A stretch of DNA of 49,900 nucleotides. Origin: Enterococcus sp. BWR-S5 (GTDB lineage Bacteria > Bacillota > Bacilli > Lactobacillales > Enterococcaceae). This document shows positions 38,605 to 47,203 of this stretch, in pieces. The notes beneath the pieces were generated by a model. The model made no database searches and was not told the origin of the DNA. It saw nothing but the letters and a program-made list of their open reading frames with translations. The position numbers and the translations under genes are program-made. The stretch's first letter is position 1. Every line of letters starts with the position of its first letter. The stretch spans positions 1 through 49,900 of the forward strand of contig NZ_JADOEQ010000024.1 of the NCBI RefSeq assembly GCF_016745255.1, read 5' to 3'.

Positions 38605-39579
38605 ATGAAAATAGGATTAAGAACAGTTAAAACAGCTGTTAGTGCTGCGGCTTCCATGATGATTGCCGCAGCTCTAGGACTGTTAAATCCAGCATCAGCC
38701 GGTATCATTTCAGTGCTAAGTGTGACACCAACGAAGAAAACATCGCTATTTACGGGGATTTACCGCTTATTCTCTTTGGCACTTGCTACGGTGGTGGCAT
38801 TTATCTGTTTCGGTCTATTTGGTTTTACACCGTGGGGCTTCGGTGTTTATCTGCTTTTGTTTATTCCGGCAGCTGTGGCATTGAATTTATCAGACGGTAT
38901 CGTTGTTAGTTCTGTGCTGGTCACCCATTATTTAATTGAAAAGAGTATGTCTTGGTCGTTGATTGGAAATGAGTTTCTGCTGATGATTATCGGAGTAGGT
39001 ATGGCTCTGCTTTTAAATATGTACATGCCGGATGTTGAAAAACGTTTAAAGGAAGATCAGGAAGTAATTGAAGCTGTATTTAGAAAGATTTTGAATGATA
39101 TGGCCATGTATCTGAATGAAACACAAAAAGAAAGAATGCTTTTTGAGCGTTGCACGGAATTGAAGACATTGATTAATGAAGGGCAGGATTGGGCAAAAAA
39201 TCATGCAGAGAATCAATTATTGTCCAAGGATAATTATTATCTGGACTATTTTATGATGCGCAAGATGCAAAGCTCGATTCTAAAAGATATGCTGAAGCTG
39301 CTTGAGCAGGTCGTTGTTGAAGTGGAGCAAGCGAAGAATATTAAAGAGCTTTTAGTCTACACCTCTGAAACCTTTGCAGAAGCAAATGATGGCAAGGACA
39401 TATTGGATCAAATTGGACAGGTGTATGAAGCGTACCGGAAAAGTCCTTTACCGCAAACGAGGGCGGAATTTGAAAATCGGGCGATGCTGTTTCAGTTTCT
39501 GCAGCTGTTTTACTCTTTTATAGAAACAAAGAGAGAATTTGCAGAGAATCATCCAGTTGAACAAAGAGTAACAGACTAG
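38605..39579 (+). CDS. FUSC/aromatic-acid-exporter family protein with DUF939 tail
   Basis: Protein of 324 residues. The N-terminal half has about six hydrophobic helices, starting GLRTVKTAVSAAASMMIAAALG, the same opening as the paralogue at 38496 (RLGMRTMKSALAVMICILL). The C-terminal half (about 150-324) is soluble and helical, as in the ArAE_2/YqjA type. AAGGAGG precedes ATG. The two genes are divergent across a 108-base promoter region and probably result from an old duplication; they may form one transporter. Confidence 0.82.
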   Translation: MKIGLRTVKTAVSAAASMMIAAALGLLNPASAGIISVLSVTPTKKTSLFTGIYRLFSLALATVVAFICFGLFGFTPWGFGVYLLLFIPAAVALNLSDGIVVSSVLVTHYLIEKSMSWSLIGNEFLLMIIGVGMALLLNMYMPDVEKRLKEDQEVIEAVFRKILNDMAMYLNETQKERMLFERCTELKTLINEGQDWAKNHAENQLLSKDNYYLDYFMMRKMQSSILKDMLKLLEQVVVEVEQAKNIKELLVYTSETFAEANDGKDILDQIGQVYEAYRKSPLPQTRAEFENRAMLFQFLQLFYSFIETKREFAENHPVEQRVTD

Positions 39580-39774
39580 GACGTTTCTTAAGATTGTTGG
39601 GTATCCGAAGGTTTCAAAAGTTTTGGCAAATCTCTGGAGAAAAACGCAGCTTATACGGCTCATAAGCGACTATTTTCAGCAACGGATTTCATAAAAATGA
39701 TGAAGCGATTCGTCGCTAGTATTTCTAGGCATATCTTAGTATATATGTATCAAAAGCGAAAGTGGGGAATAGCG

Positions 39775-40377
39775 ATGGACAGATTACCGGTACCAAGACG
39801 GACGAAGGAGCTGACTGCTGATATTCAGCTGTATTTAGGCAGTGAGTTTGAACACGTGGCAATTCATTCGATTGAGGTGGCACAATGTGCTGAGGAGTTG
39901 GCTGCTCGCTTTGGCGGAGAAACCTCTGTTGCTAAACAGGCAGGACTGCTGCATGATATCAGCGTAACCATTCCAAATCCGGAGAAAATACGATTATGTG
40001 AAGAGCTGGGAATTGAAATTTTTGAGGAAGAGCGTCAGGTTCCTATGTTGAGCCATCAAAAGCTGTCCCGCTATATGGCAAAGGAGCTGTTTCAAATAGA
40101 AGAGGAAGCCGTTCTCTCTGCAATTGAATGTCATACTACCTTGAAGAAGGCACCGAGTCAGATGGATCATATTGTGTTTTTAGCGGATAAAATTAAATGG
40201 GATCAAGGGGGCGAACCGCCATATCTTTCAGAACTACTGGAAGCTTTGGATTGTTCATTGGAGAAAGCCTCACTTGTTTATATCGATTATCTCCTGACTC
40301 ATGATATCTTGGTTGTTCATCCATGGCTGCGAGAAGCGAAAGAAGAGCTGATGCAGTTGAATGGTCACTTTGACTAA
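39775..40377 (+). CDS. HD-domain hydrolase, YqeK-like
   Basis: Protein of 200 residues. The HD-domain ligands are visible: His in EHVAIHSIEVAQCAEEL, the HD pair in GLLHDIS, His in PMLSHQKLSRYMA, His in AIECHTT and Asp in HIVFLADKIK. This order is that of YqeK-type symmetrical Ap4A hydrolases, which use iron, so that role is likely but not certain. The frame is open to 39697; ATG 39775 is preferred for family length, although its GTGGGG site is only moderate. Confidence 0.75.
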   Translation: MDRLPVPRRTKELTADIQLYLGSEFEHVAIHSIEVAQCAEELAARFGGETSVAKQAGLLHDISVTIPNPEKIRLCEELGIEIFEEERQVPMLSHQKLSRYMAKELFQIEEEAVLSAIECHTTLKKAPSQMDHIVFLADKIKWDQGGEPPYLSELLEALDCSLEKASLVYIDYLLTHDILVVHPWLREAKEELMQLNGHFD

Positions 40378-40482
40378 CGACAAAAAGTAATAAAAAATCA
40401 AAAGGGAAGTGGCATTTCACTTCGGTTTGAGGTATTGTATAGGTGTGTGGGTGTTAGATGAAATGAAAAAGGAAGGGTATCT

Positions 40483-40713
40483 ATGGCAGAATACGAAAAA
40501 GATTTTATGCTGCGACAGGCCAAGCAAATGGCTGATCTTTTGGGGAGCTTCATGGATAAGGAGTCTGCTGCTGAAATCATAGAATTTGAACAAGAGCAGG
40601 GACAAACGGTAAAAAATGAGAAGCATCAGCATCTTTTAGAAGAATTGAGAAATCATACGAATAAGGCTGAGAGAAGAACTCGGCCCCTGATTAAGAGACG
40701 AATGGCCAAATAA
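40483..40713 (+). CDS. small hypothetical protein, DUF6483-like
   Basis: Soluble protein of 76 residues with AGGAAGGG before ATG. It begins EKDFMLRQAKQMADLLGSFM, similar to the opening of DUF6483-type proteins (D-x-M-x-R-Q-x-x-Q), then a charged helical region and an Arg/Lys-rich end. No function known. Downstream of the HD gene (105 bases) and closed by a terminator. Confidence 0.65.
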   Translation: MAEYEKDFMLRQAKQMADLLGSFMDKESAAEIIEFEQEQGQTVKNEKHQHLLEELRNHTNKAERRTRPLIKRRMAK

Positions 40714-40766
40714 AAATAGCTAAGGCAGTTGGAAGAACATCTTTTCCACTGCTTTAGCTATTTTCT
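40713..40766 (+). terminator. terminator, probably bidirectional
   Basis: A long stem from AAATAGCTAA and GCAGTTGGA on one side and TTCCACTGC and TTTAGCTATTT on the other, between convergent genes. Confidence 0.8.
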
Positions 40767-40790
40767 ATTGTCGGTTCTATTACTTTTTTG

Positions 40791-41747
40791 TTACTGCTGC
40801 GCCCACTTTTGCTGCATTTGATCCAAAAGGTCAATCACATCATGTGTCAAGAAAAGGGAACGGTTTGGCTGTGTCTTCTCGATGACAGCAATCATGTTTT
40901 CGATTTCATAATTCAGAGCCTGTTCGCTTGAACCCGAAATAATGGTTTCCGTCGTTCCGTCATTAAAATGCAGCTCTGCCCGGTCGGCTCTTGGGTAGTC
41001 GTTTACAGTAATGTAGGCATTTTCGAAGGAAACAACGCCCACTTTTGGTGCTTTGGATTGAAAACTTAGTGTCACAGCTGCCATTTCATTTTTTTCATTC
41101 TGTAAAATTGTAATTGATTGCTCATCAACGCCTGTAGAGAAAGGCTCCATCACAGAGGACTTGACCGTTGGTTGCTCTGTTAAAAACCAACGGGCAAAGG
41201 ACACGGCATAGGTACCGATATCCAGTAACGCACCGCCTGCTAAATCAGGGTTGAAGAATCGATTGTTTGGATCAGGTTCTTTGTAGCTGCCAAAGGGTGC
41301 TTGGATCATTTTTAGTTTTCCCAGCTTACCTGTGTCAATGATTGAATGCAGTTCATGGTACAGAGGCATATTGAAAATGGTCATCGCTTCTGCAAGAATC
41401 AATCCATTTTTTTCTGCAAGAGCCATTGCCTCTAACAGCTCTGCACTATTCATCGTAATTGCTTTTTCGCATAGCACATGCTTTCCGGCATTTAATGCTT
41501 GTAGGATATGGCTATGGTGCTGCTTGTTTGGAACAGAGATATAAATGATATCAATTGTCTGATCTGCTAATAACTCCTCATAGGAACCATAAGAAGCTGG
41601 AATACCGTATGCCTCTGCAAATTCCTTTGCTTTATCAACACTGCGTGAGGCAACAGCTGCCAAGCTGCTTTGTTCTTGGTTGAATCCGGAAGCAAATTGA
41701 TGAGCGATTTCTCCTAAACCGATGATTCCCCAGTTAAATTTTTTCAA
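40791..41747 (-). CDS. Gfo/Idh/MocA-family oxidoreductase
   Basis: Protein of 318 residues. The Rossmann part starts FNWGIIGLGEIAHQFASGF and includes IIYISVPNKQHHSHILQALNAGKHVLCEKA, the EKP-equivalent motif reading EKA. The C-terminal domain includes GGALLDIGTYAVSFARWFL, the typical substrate-site helix. It is not closely similar to the other Gfo/Idh gene at 14056. The start is TTG at 41747, six to seven bases after GGAGGAAGAG; no ATG in frame is nearby. Substrate unknown; sugars or polyols are usual. Confidence 0.88.
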   Translation of the reverse strand: MKKFNWGIIGLGEIAHQFASGFNQEQSSLAAVASRSVDKAKEFAEAYGIPASYGSYEELLADQTIDIIYISVPNKQHHSHILQALNAGKHVLCEKAITMNSAELLEAMALAEKNGLILAEAMTIFNMPLYHELHSIIDTGKLGKLKMIQAPFGSYKEPDPNNRFFNPDLAGGALLDIGTYAVSFARWFLTEQPTVKSSVMEPFSTGVDEQSITILQNEKNEMAAVTLSFQSKAPKVGVVSFENAYITVNDYPRADRAELHFNDGTTETIISGSSEQALNYEIENMIAVIEKTQPNRSLFLTHDVIDLLDQMQQKWAQQ

Positions 41748-41906
41748 AAGCTCTTCCTCCTAATGCTATTCTGTTTTCTCTATTATACAAAAGATAGGAG
41801 AAACAGTGAAAGAAAAGCGTGAAAAATGGAAAGATTCTTTTTTTAGAGATAAATAGATGATTTTTATGTCTTTTTTCAGTAAAATGAAGGAGAGGAGGAG
41901 ATTGGT

Positions 41907-42422
41907 ATGCACCAAGTATATATAGATATCATTTTAAGTGCCATTATCGAACAATATTCTTCGGAAGAAAATTTCTATTTAGACTATTTGAGCATCGACA
42001 AGACACAGTGGTCCAATTGGAAAAATGGCACCGGCAATTTAAGCAATGAAGACATGCAGAAGGTAAAAAATTTATTTACCGATTATGAATGGATGCTGAC
42101 ACAAAAAGTCATGCGACAAACTGTGCTTTTCCCGGAAAAGAGAAATATTGCTGTTTCTGAATACAAACGCTTGAAAACAATTATTGCCGGTAAGTGGCTG
42201 AAAAGTGATGTCGGCAGAGCAGAGCTGCTTCCGTCTAACGGTACGAATGAAGACGAAGGCTTTATCAATCTGAAGGTTTCGGTGGCTTATGGTGAATGGG
42301 GCTTTGACGATATTTTGACGTTTCGTCTGCCTTCGAGATTACAGCCGCAATTAGAAGGATCAAAGGTCGAGCTGTTGGACTGGGTTGATGAAAATCTGAT
42401 GGACACCTATGTTGGAGAATAA
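41907..42422 (+). CDS. hypothetical protein, 171 residues
   Basis: Soluble acidic protein. The first third has WSNWKNGTGNLSNEDMQKVKNLFTDYEW, which looks like a small HTH-like helix bundle; the last third is beta-rich. No known domain is recognised. GAGGAGGAG precedes ATG at 41907. It is followed 126 bases later by the glucosaminidase gene in the same direction, with promoter-like AT-rich sequence (TATAGT near 42487) between. Confidence 0.7.
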   Translation: MHQVYIDIILSAIIEQYSSEENFYLDYLSIDKTQWSNWKNGTGNLSNEDMQKVKNLFTDYEWMLTQKVMRQTVLFPEKRNIAVSEYKRLKTIIAGKWLKSDVGRAELLPSNGTNEDEGFINLKVSVAYGEWGFDDILTFRLPSRLQPQLEGSKVELLDWVDENLMDTYVGE

Positions 42423-42548
42423 CAGAACATGATTTAAAAAAAACTAACGTTATAATAACTGTCTTGTATTGTGAGACGATTTATTGTATAGTTTGCTAGA
42501 ATGTTTATCGGAATAAGAGATAGATAGTAAATATAAAGTAGGGATTTT

Positions 42549-43157
42549 ATGACAATAAAAAGGCGTAGAAAAAATAGACTTCCTGTTTTTCTGTTGGGAT
42601 TACTGATACTTGCGGGGATATTTGTTGTTTCTTTTCGCATGTATTTGGGTAGTAGTGCAGAAAATATCGTTGAGACACAGGATAATAAAACGGTGTCTAA
42701 GGAAGAATTTATTGAACGGATCAAACCTCACGCCCAAGAACTGCAAGCATCCTATGGTGTGCTGCCAAGCATAATCATTGGTCAAGGTATACTGGAGTCC
42801 AATTGGGGCCAAAGTACTCTGGCTTCTGAATACAACAATTTATTTGGAATCAAAGCTTACGGTGATCAAAGAAAGGTCAATCTGGAAACACAAGAATATA
42901 TTAATGAAGTATGGATAACGATACAAGGAGATTTCAGAGTCTATGATACATGGGAGGAGTCCATGGACGATCACACGATGTTATTTGTGAACGGTGTAGA
43001 CTGGGATCGACGTTTGTACGAAAATGTACTTCTTGCAAATGATTACAAGGAAGCGGCTAATGCATTGCAGACGGCAGGATATGCAACAGACCCGGATTAT
43101 GCATCTAAGGTCATTCATGTAATCGAAACGTATAAGCTGTATAAGTATGATAATTGA
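42549..43157 (+). CDS. membrane-anchored GH73 glucosaminidase
   Basis: Protein of 202 residues. A positively charged start and one helix (about 11-31) act as signal anchor. The glucosaminidase domain (about 52-200) has the catalytic Glu83 in GQGILESNWGQS and LASEYNNLFGIKAYG, EYINEVWITIQGDFRVYDTWEESM and CH-like repeats typical of LytG/FlgJ-type GH73. It cuts peptidoglycan at the cell surface. TAGGGA is a modest ribosome binding site. It lies 23 bases before the TIM-barrel gene. Confidence 0.9.
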   Translation: MTIKRRRKNRLPVFLLGLLILAGIFVVSFRMYLGSSAENIVETQDNKTVSKEEFIERIKPHAQELQASYGVLPSIIIGQGILESNWGQSTLASEYNNLFGIKAYGDQRKVNLETQEYINEVWITIQGDFRVYDTWEESMDDHTMLFVNGVDWDRRLYENVLLANDYKEAANALQTAGYATDPDYASKVIHVIETYKLYKYDN

Positions 43158-43180
43158 CAATAAAGAAGGGGAGTGTCTGT

Positions 43181-43864
43181 ATGGATCAATCATGGATACC
43201 GGAAATCACTACACCATTGAAGCAAGATATCATTCAAGTCCCGGAGGTAATTAGTCAGGCAAGCGGCATCAGAATCTTTGGGAAAAAAATTCGTTCCATT
43301 ATTTTTACGACCGACATAGCCATCATTCGGAATACAAATGCTGATGCAGTCATTGCTGTTTATCCATTTACTCCGCATCCGGCTATCACTAAGAGTATTA
43401 TTGAAGCAGCAGACATTCCTGTTTTTTCAGGAGTTGGCGGCGGATTTACTCAAGGAACTCGCTCAGTATATATGAGCTTGTTTGCGGAATCGCAAGGATC
43501 AATTGGAGTGGTGCTGAATGGCCCGACACCAATCGAAACAATCGAAAGTGTTTGCGAGGTAGTAGATATTCCTGTTATCAGTACGGTGACATCTAAATTT
43601 ACACCTTTGGATGATAAGCTGGAAGCCGGTGTTACGGTTATCAATATCAGTGCCGGAAAAGATACAGCAGAGACCGTTAAACATTTCAGAGAGAAATACC
43701 CTGATTTACCGATTATCGCTACCGGAGGACCAACAGAAGCCTCTATCCAAGAGACCATTGATGCCGGAGCCAATGCTGTGACCTACACGCCTCCGACAAA
43801 CGGAGAGCTGTTCAGTAAAAAAATGGCGAAATATCGTGAACAAGAAAAGAACGAAACAGAATAA
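43181..43864 (+). CDS. TIM-barrel protein of unknown activity
   Basis: Protein of 227 residues with a (beta/alpha)8 appearance: repeats of short hydrophobic strands, IRSIIFTTDIAIIR, ADAVIAVYPF, IPVFSGVGGGFTQG, IGVVLNGPTP, VTVINISAG and DLPIIATGGPTEASIQETIDAGANAVTYTPP, the last like the phosphate-binding end of TIM-barrel enzymes. I cannot name the reaction. GAAGGGGAG precedes ATG at 43181. It follows the glucosaminidase closely and may be co-transcribed. The 43871-43905 stretch may end it. Confidence 0.7.
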   Translation: MDQSWIPEITTPLKQDIIQVPEVISQASGIRIFGKKIRSIIFTTDIAIIRNTNADAVIAVYPFTPHPAITKSIIEAADIPVFSGVGGGFTQGTRSVYMSLFAESQGSIGVVLNGPTPIETIESVCEVVDIPVISTVTSKFTPLDDKLEAGVTVINISAGKDTAETVKHFREKYPDLPIIATGGPTEASIQETIDAGANAVTYTPPTNGELFSKKMAKYREQEKNETE

Positions 43865-43870
43865 GAGATT

Positions 43871-43905
43871 AAGAGAGCGAAGCTTTGGTTTTGTTCTCTT
43901 TTTTT
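43871..43905 (+). terminator. weak terminator after the TIM-barrel gene
   Basis: AAGAGA (43871-43876) pairs with TCTCTT (43895-43900), then a run of T. The stem is short. Confidence 0.5.
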
Positions 43906-44024
43906 GTTGTAAATAGGTTATAAAATTTTGAGGCTGTGGCCTTAATGATAGCAAGGGTGAGGGGAATATCGGGGACAAGCAGCTATCTTATTTTAATGAG
44001 CTAGTCGGTTAGGGTCAGATTCGC

Positions 44025-44107
44025 CTTATTGTTCAGAAGTTGGACGAGCTTGTTCAACTTTTCTACTTGTTTAGCTTCACGAGCAAAGCGACTCATTCAG
44101 CTTTTCT
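44025..44107. repeat. palindromic intergenic repeat, copy 1
   Basis: Holds CTTATTGTTC (44025), the hyphenated palindrome GAAGTTGGACGAGC/GCTTGTTCAACTTTTC, AGCTTCACGAGCAA (44073-44086) and TTCAGCTTTTCT. The same words recur in copy 2 at 44452-44567, in a different order. Confidence 0.6.
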
Positions 44108-44200
44108 GATTAATTCTGATACAGCAATGAAGTAAACGATTTCTGAAATGTATCCTTTGTTTTATGAGAAAATTCTAAGGGTTGTTTTTGATGCTCTCTC

Positions 44201-44228
44201 TTGCTTTTTTCCTGTTTTGGGGGATAAT
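44201..44228 (+). promoter_or_regulatory. promoter of xpt-pbuX
   Basis: TTGCTT (44201-44206), 16-base spacer, GATAAT (44223-44228). Transcription would start about 12 bases before the riboswitch. Confidence 0.6.
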
Positions 44229-44247
44229 AGGGATTATCAATTTTTGA

Positions 44248-44312
44248 GCTTATATATGGTCGTGATAAGGATGGCCGTCTCTACCCGGTACCGTAAATAC
44301 CGGACTATAGGT
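44248..44312 (+). promoter_or_regulatory. purine (guanine-class) riboswitch aptamer
   Basis: Three-way junction: P1 GCTTATA/TATAGGT (44248-44254, 44306-44312), P2 GGTCGT/ATGGCC with loop 2, P3 CCGGTA/TACCGG with loop CCGTAAA, and junction TCTCTACC. The specificity base in GGACTAT is C, as in guanine/hypoxanthine/xanthine-sensing aptamers; adenine aptamers have T (U). Confidence 0.93.
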
Positions 44313-44333
44313 GAAAAAGCGTGTTCGAATTTG

Positions 44334-44368
44334 AACCTCTTTTTTGCTTTGCAGAGAAGAGGTTTTTT
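44334..44368 (+). terminator. riboswitch-controlled terminator
   Basis: AACCTCTT (44334-44341) pairs with AAGAGGTT (44357-44364), then T. When guanine is bound, this hairpin should stop transcription. Confidence 0.85.
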
Positions 44369-44451
44369 AGGCTATAAAAGGATTATAAAATTTTTATGGC
44401 TGTGAATCCAGCGCTGCCAAGGGTTAGCGAGGAATCGACAGCGCACTGTCT

Positions 44452-44562
44452 AGCTTCACGAGCAAGCTTCTCTCAACAATAAGCCAAAACGTGTCTCGTG
44501 GTAAAGAACACCACGCATCAGTTTTTTTCTTATTGTTCGGAAGCTGCCAAGCTCGTTCAGCT
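44452..44562. repeat. palindromic intergenic repeat, copy 2
   Basis: Long imperfect hairpin: AGCT, ACGAGC, AGCTTC and AACAATAAG (44452-44483) face CTTATTGTT, GAAGCT, GCTCGT and AGCT (44529-44562). An inner CGTGGT/ACCACG hairpin (44497-44515) is followed six bases later by seven T. Lies between the riboswitch terminator and xpt. Confidence 0.65.
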
Positions 44563-44592
44563 TTTCTAACATTTTAGGAGGAGATTTTTCGG

Positions 44593-45174
44593 ATGAAAGA
44601 ATTAGTGGAAAGAATCAAAAATGATGGGCAAGTTCTTGGAGAGGGCGTTCTGAAAGTCGATAGCTTTGTGACCCATCAGGTAGATGCAGCTTTAATGGAA
44701 AAAATTGGTCAGCGGTTTGCAGAAGTATTTTCAGACCGGGGAATTACCAAGGTTGTGACAATCGAGGCGTCCGGTATTGCTCCAGCTATGTATGCGGCAC
44801 AGGCATTAGGTGTACCGATGATTTTCGCTCGTAAAGCAAAGAGCTTAACAATGGACGAGGAATTGCTGACATCATCTGTTTATTCATTTACCAAGCAAGT
44901 GACGAGCCAAATTTCTATCTCTAAGAAATTTTTATCTAATGAAGATACAGTTCTAATTATTGACGACTTCTTGGCAAACGGTCAAGCAGCGAAAGGACTT
45001 GTAGAGCTGTGTCAGCAAGCAGGCGCAACGGTTTCCGGAATCGGAATTCTTATTGAGAAGTCTTTCCAGGATGGTAGAGCACTTCTGGAAGAAATGGGCT
45101 TAACGGTGGTTTCTTTAGCGAGAATTGCTTCATTAACCAATAATAAGGTCGAATTTCTTGAGGAGGATGCCTAA
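44593..45174 (+). CDS. xpt: xanthine phosphoribosyltransferase
   Basis: Protein of 193 residues, type I phosphoribosyltransferase. The PRPP-binding motif is [13 protein letters not shown] (about 118-130) and the N-terminal half has the ISISKK and [16 protein letters not shown] segments of Xpt. It turns xanthine and PRPP into XMP in the cytoplasm. TAGGAGGAG precedes ATG. It is two bases from pbuX, and both lie under the guanine riboswitch, the same order as in Bacillus subtilis. Confidence 0.95.
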   Translation: MKELVERIKNDGQVLGEGVLKVDSFVTHQVDAALMEKIGQRFAEVFSDRGITKVVTIEASGIAPAMYAAQALGVPMIFARKAKSLTMDEELLTSSVYSFTKQVTSQISISKKFLSNEDTVLIIDDFLANGQAAKGLVELCQQAGATVSGIGILIEKSFQDGRALLEEMGLTVVSLARIASLTNNKVEFLEEDA

Positions 45175-45176
45175 AA

Positions 45177-46505
45177 ATGGAAAGCAGCAAACAGATGACG
45201 ACAGAGCAAAAACAGACTGAAACATCGACAGCACAAAGTGCGGTTCTTGGACTGCAGCATTTATTAGCGATGTACGCAGGAGCTGTAGCCGTTCCTTTAT
45301 TGATTGGAACTGGCTTGAACTTTAACACAGAGCAGATGACTTATTTGATTTCTATCGATATATTTATGTGCGGTGTCGCGACTTTGCTTCAGCTAACCGT
45401 CAATAAGTTTTTTGGTATTGGACTGCCGGTTGTTTTAGGTTGTGCCATTCAAGCTGTTGCTCCATTGATAATGATAGGTACTGATAAGGGTGTTGGAGCC
45501 ATTTATGGATCGATTATTGCTGCCGGAGTATTCATTGTTCTGATTTCCGGTGTTTTCTCTAAAATCAAAGTCTTGTTTCCGCCGTTAGTTACAGGAACAG
45601 TTATCACGGTGATTGGTCTGACTCTTATTCCGGTTGCTATTGAAAAAATGGGTGGTGGTCTGGCGAGCGATCCTACATTTGGTTCTACAGATAATCTGTT
45701 GTTGGCCTTTACCACGATTGCACTGATTGTCATTATTCAAGTATGGGGAAGAGGCTTCATTCGTTCCATCTCTGTTTTAGTTGGTTTGGCAGGCGGGACT
45801 ATTTTGGCCGCAGTGTTAGGAATGGTCAATCTTCAGCCGATTGGAGAGGCTACATGGTTCCATTTTCCTCAGCCGTTTTATTTCGGTACGCCAACATTCG
45901 ATGTTTCGTCCATTCTATTGATGATTATTATTTCAATTGTCAGCATGGTGGAATCGACGGGCGTATACTTCGCATTAGGAGATATTACTGGGAAACACGT
46001 GGGGGAACAGGAGTTGAAAAAGGGGTATCGTGCAGAAGGCTTGGCTGTTATTTTAGGCGGTATTTTCAATACATTTCCTTATACTGGATTTTCTCAAAAT
46101 GTCGGTTTGGTTCAGCTTTCAGGGATAAAAACACGGAAGCCCATTTATTTCTCTGCTTTTTTCCTGATTGTTTTAGGGCTGCTTCCTAAGTTTGGTGCGG
46201 CAGCACAAATTATTCCAGAGCCGGTTTTAGGCGGCGGTATGTTGGTAATGTTTGGTATGGTTGCTGTTCAAGGAATGAAAATGCTGTCTAAAGTCAATTT
46301 TGACAATGATAAAAACCTATTGATTATTGCGATTTCTATCGGCTTTGGTTTAGGCTTTAATATGATGCCGGAGCTTTTTGCAAAAATGCCTGAAACACTT
46401 ACTATGTTTACAGGAAATGGCATTGTGATGAGCAGTATCACTGCGATTGTCTTGAATTTTCTTTTCAACGGAGTAAAGGCAGAGGATCAATCGGTCCCAG
46501 AATAA
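45177..46505 (+). CDS. pbuX: xanthine permease, NCS2 family
   Basis: Protein of 442 residues with about 12-14 membrane helices. It has the NCS2 features LGLQHLLAMYAGAVAVPLLIG (about 22-42), GLPVVLGCAIQAV, the STGVYFALGDITGK region in TM8 and GGIFNTFPYTGFSQNVGLVQLSGIKTRKP in TM10. It imports xanthine with protons, feeding Xpt. The ribosome binding site GAGGAGG lies in the end of xpt, so translation is coupled. Ends in a strong terminator at 46512. Confidence 0.94.
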   Translation: MESSKQMTTEQKQTETSTAQSAVLGLQHLLAMYAGAVAVPLLIGTGLNFNTEQMTYLISIDIFMCGVATLLQLTVNKFFGIGLPVVLGCAIQAVAPLIMIGTDKGVGAIYGSIIAAGVFIVLISGVFSKIKVLFPPLVTGTVITVIGLTLIPVAIEKMGGGLASDPTFGSTDNLLLAFTTIALIVIIQVWGRGFIRSISVLVGLAGGTILAAVLGMVNLQPIGEATWFHFPQPFYFGTPTFDVSSILLMIIISIVSMVESTGVYFALGDITGKHVGEQELKKGYRAEGLAVILGGIFNTFPYTGFSQNVGLVQLSGIKTRKPIYFSAFFLIVLGLLPKFGAAAQIIPEPVLGGGMLVMFGMVAVQGMKMLSKVNFDNDKNLLIIAISIGFGLGFNMMPELFAKMPETLTMFTGNGIVMSSITAIVLNFLFNGVKAEDQSVPE

Positions 46506-46511
46506 ATAGAT

Positions 46512-46552
46512 AGGCAGAGTGAAAATCCTTTGATTTTCACTCTGCCTTTTTT
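46512..46552 (+). terminator. terminator of xpt-pbuX
   Basis: AGGCAGAGTGAAAATC (46512-46527) pairs with GATTTTCACTCTGCCT (from 46532), then T. Confidence 0.93.
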
Positions 46553-46605
46553 AGATAATAGGAAGAGACCCTTATTCCAGTAAAGAAGAAAGGAACAAAA
46601 AAATG

Positions 46606-46650
46606 AAAACCGAACGATAATATAAAAATGACGACTAATATTCGATATTT
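46606..46650 (+). promoter_or_regulatory. PurR boxes upstream of purE
   Basis: AAAACCGAACGATAAT (46606-46621) matches the Bacillus-type PurBox core CCGAAC. The inverse copy AATATTCGATATTT (46637-46650) carries TTCG, 15 bases away. Two inverted boxes directly upstream of the -35 is the usual design. Confidence 0.65.
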
Positions 46651-46652
46651 CT

Positions 46653-46681
46653 TTGACACTGCATCAGCGGGTTGCTAAAAT
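46653..46681 (+). promoter_or_regulatory. promoter of purEKB
   Basis: TTGACA (46653-46658), 17-base spacer, TAAAAT (46676-46681). Confidence 0.8.
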
Positions 46682-46714
46682 AGAATGAGAAAAAAGGATG
46701 GAGAGGGATGGATT

Positions 46715-47203
46715 ATGTCTACAGTAGTTTCTGTTATCATGGGGAGCACATCAGATTGGGACACGATGAAGCTGGCCTGTGATATTCTCGAAGAGTTTGA
46801 GATTCCCTATGAAAAGAAGGTAGTATCTGCTCATCGAACACCTGATTATATGTTTACATTTGCTGAAACAGCGAGAGAACGTGGAGTAAAAGTAATTATC
46901 GCAGGAGCAGGCGGGGCTGCACATTTACCTGGGATGGTTGCTGCTAAAACAACCCTTCCTGTGATTGGTGTTCCAGTACAATCAAAAGCCTTGAGTGGCT
47001 TGGATTCTTTGCTTTCTATTGTGCAGATGCCGGGTGGTGTTCCGGTTGCGACGACAGCGATTGGAAAAGCCGGAGCAACTAACGCCGGACTACTTGCAGT
47101 TCAGATGCTTTCCATGTATGATTTAGAGATAGCGGAAAAATTAAAAGAGCGACGTGAATCTCTTGAACAAATCGTGATGGAAAGTAGTGATGACCTTGAA
47201 TAA
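46715..47203 (+). CDS. purE: N5-carboxyaminoimidazole ribonucleotide mutase
   Basis: Protein of 162 residues of the class I PurE fold. Signatures: [13 protein letters not shown] (6-18), [14 protein letters not shown] (34-47), [20 protein letters not shown] and [27 protein letters not shown]. It converts N5-CAIR to CAIR in purine synthesis and acts with PurK. The frame extends ten codons upstream, but GAGGGA is placed for ATG 46715. It overlaps purK by 14 bases. Regulated by the PurR boxes at 46606. Confidence 0.95.
   Translation: MSTVVSVIMGSTSDWDTMKLACDILEEFEIPYEKKVVSAHRTPDYMFTFAETARERGVKVIIAGAGGAAHLPGMVAAKTTLPVIGVPVQSKALSGLDSLLSIVQMPGGVPVATTAIGKAGATNAGLLAVQMLSMYDLEIAEKLKERRESLEQIVMESSDDLE

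Noticed and set aside
44148-44405. 85-codon frame across the riboswitch
   Set aside because: It overlaps the promoter, the guanine aptamer and its terminator and has no ribosome binding site.
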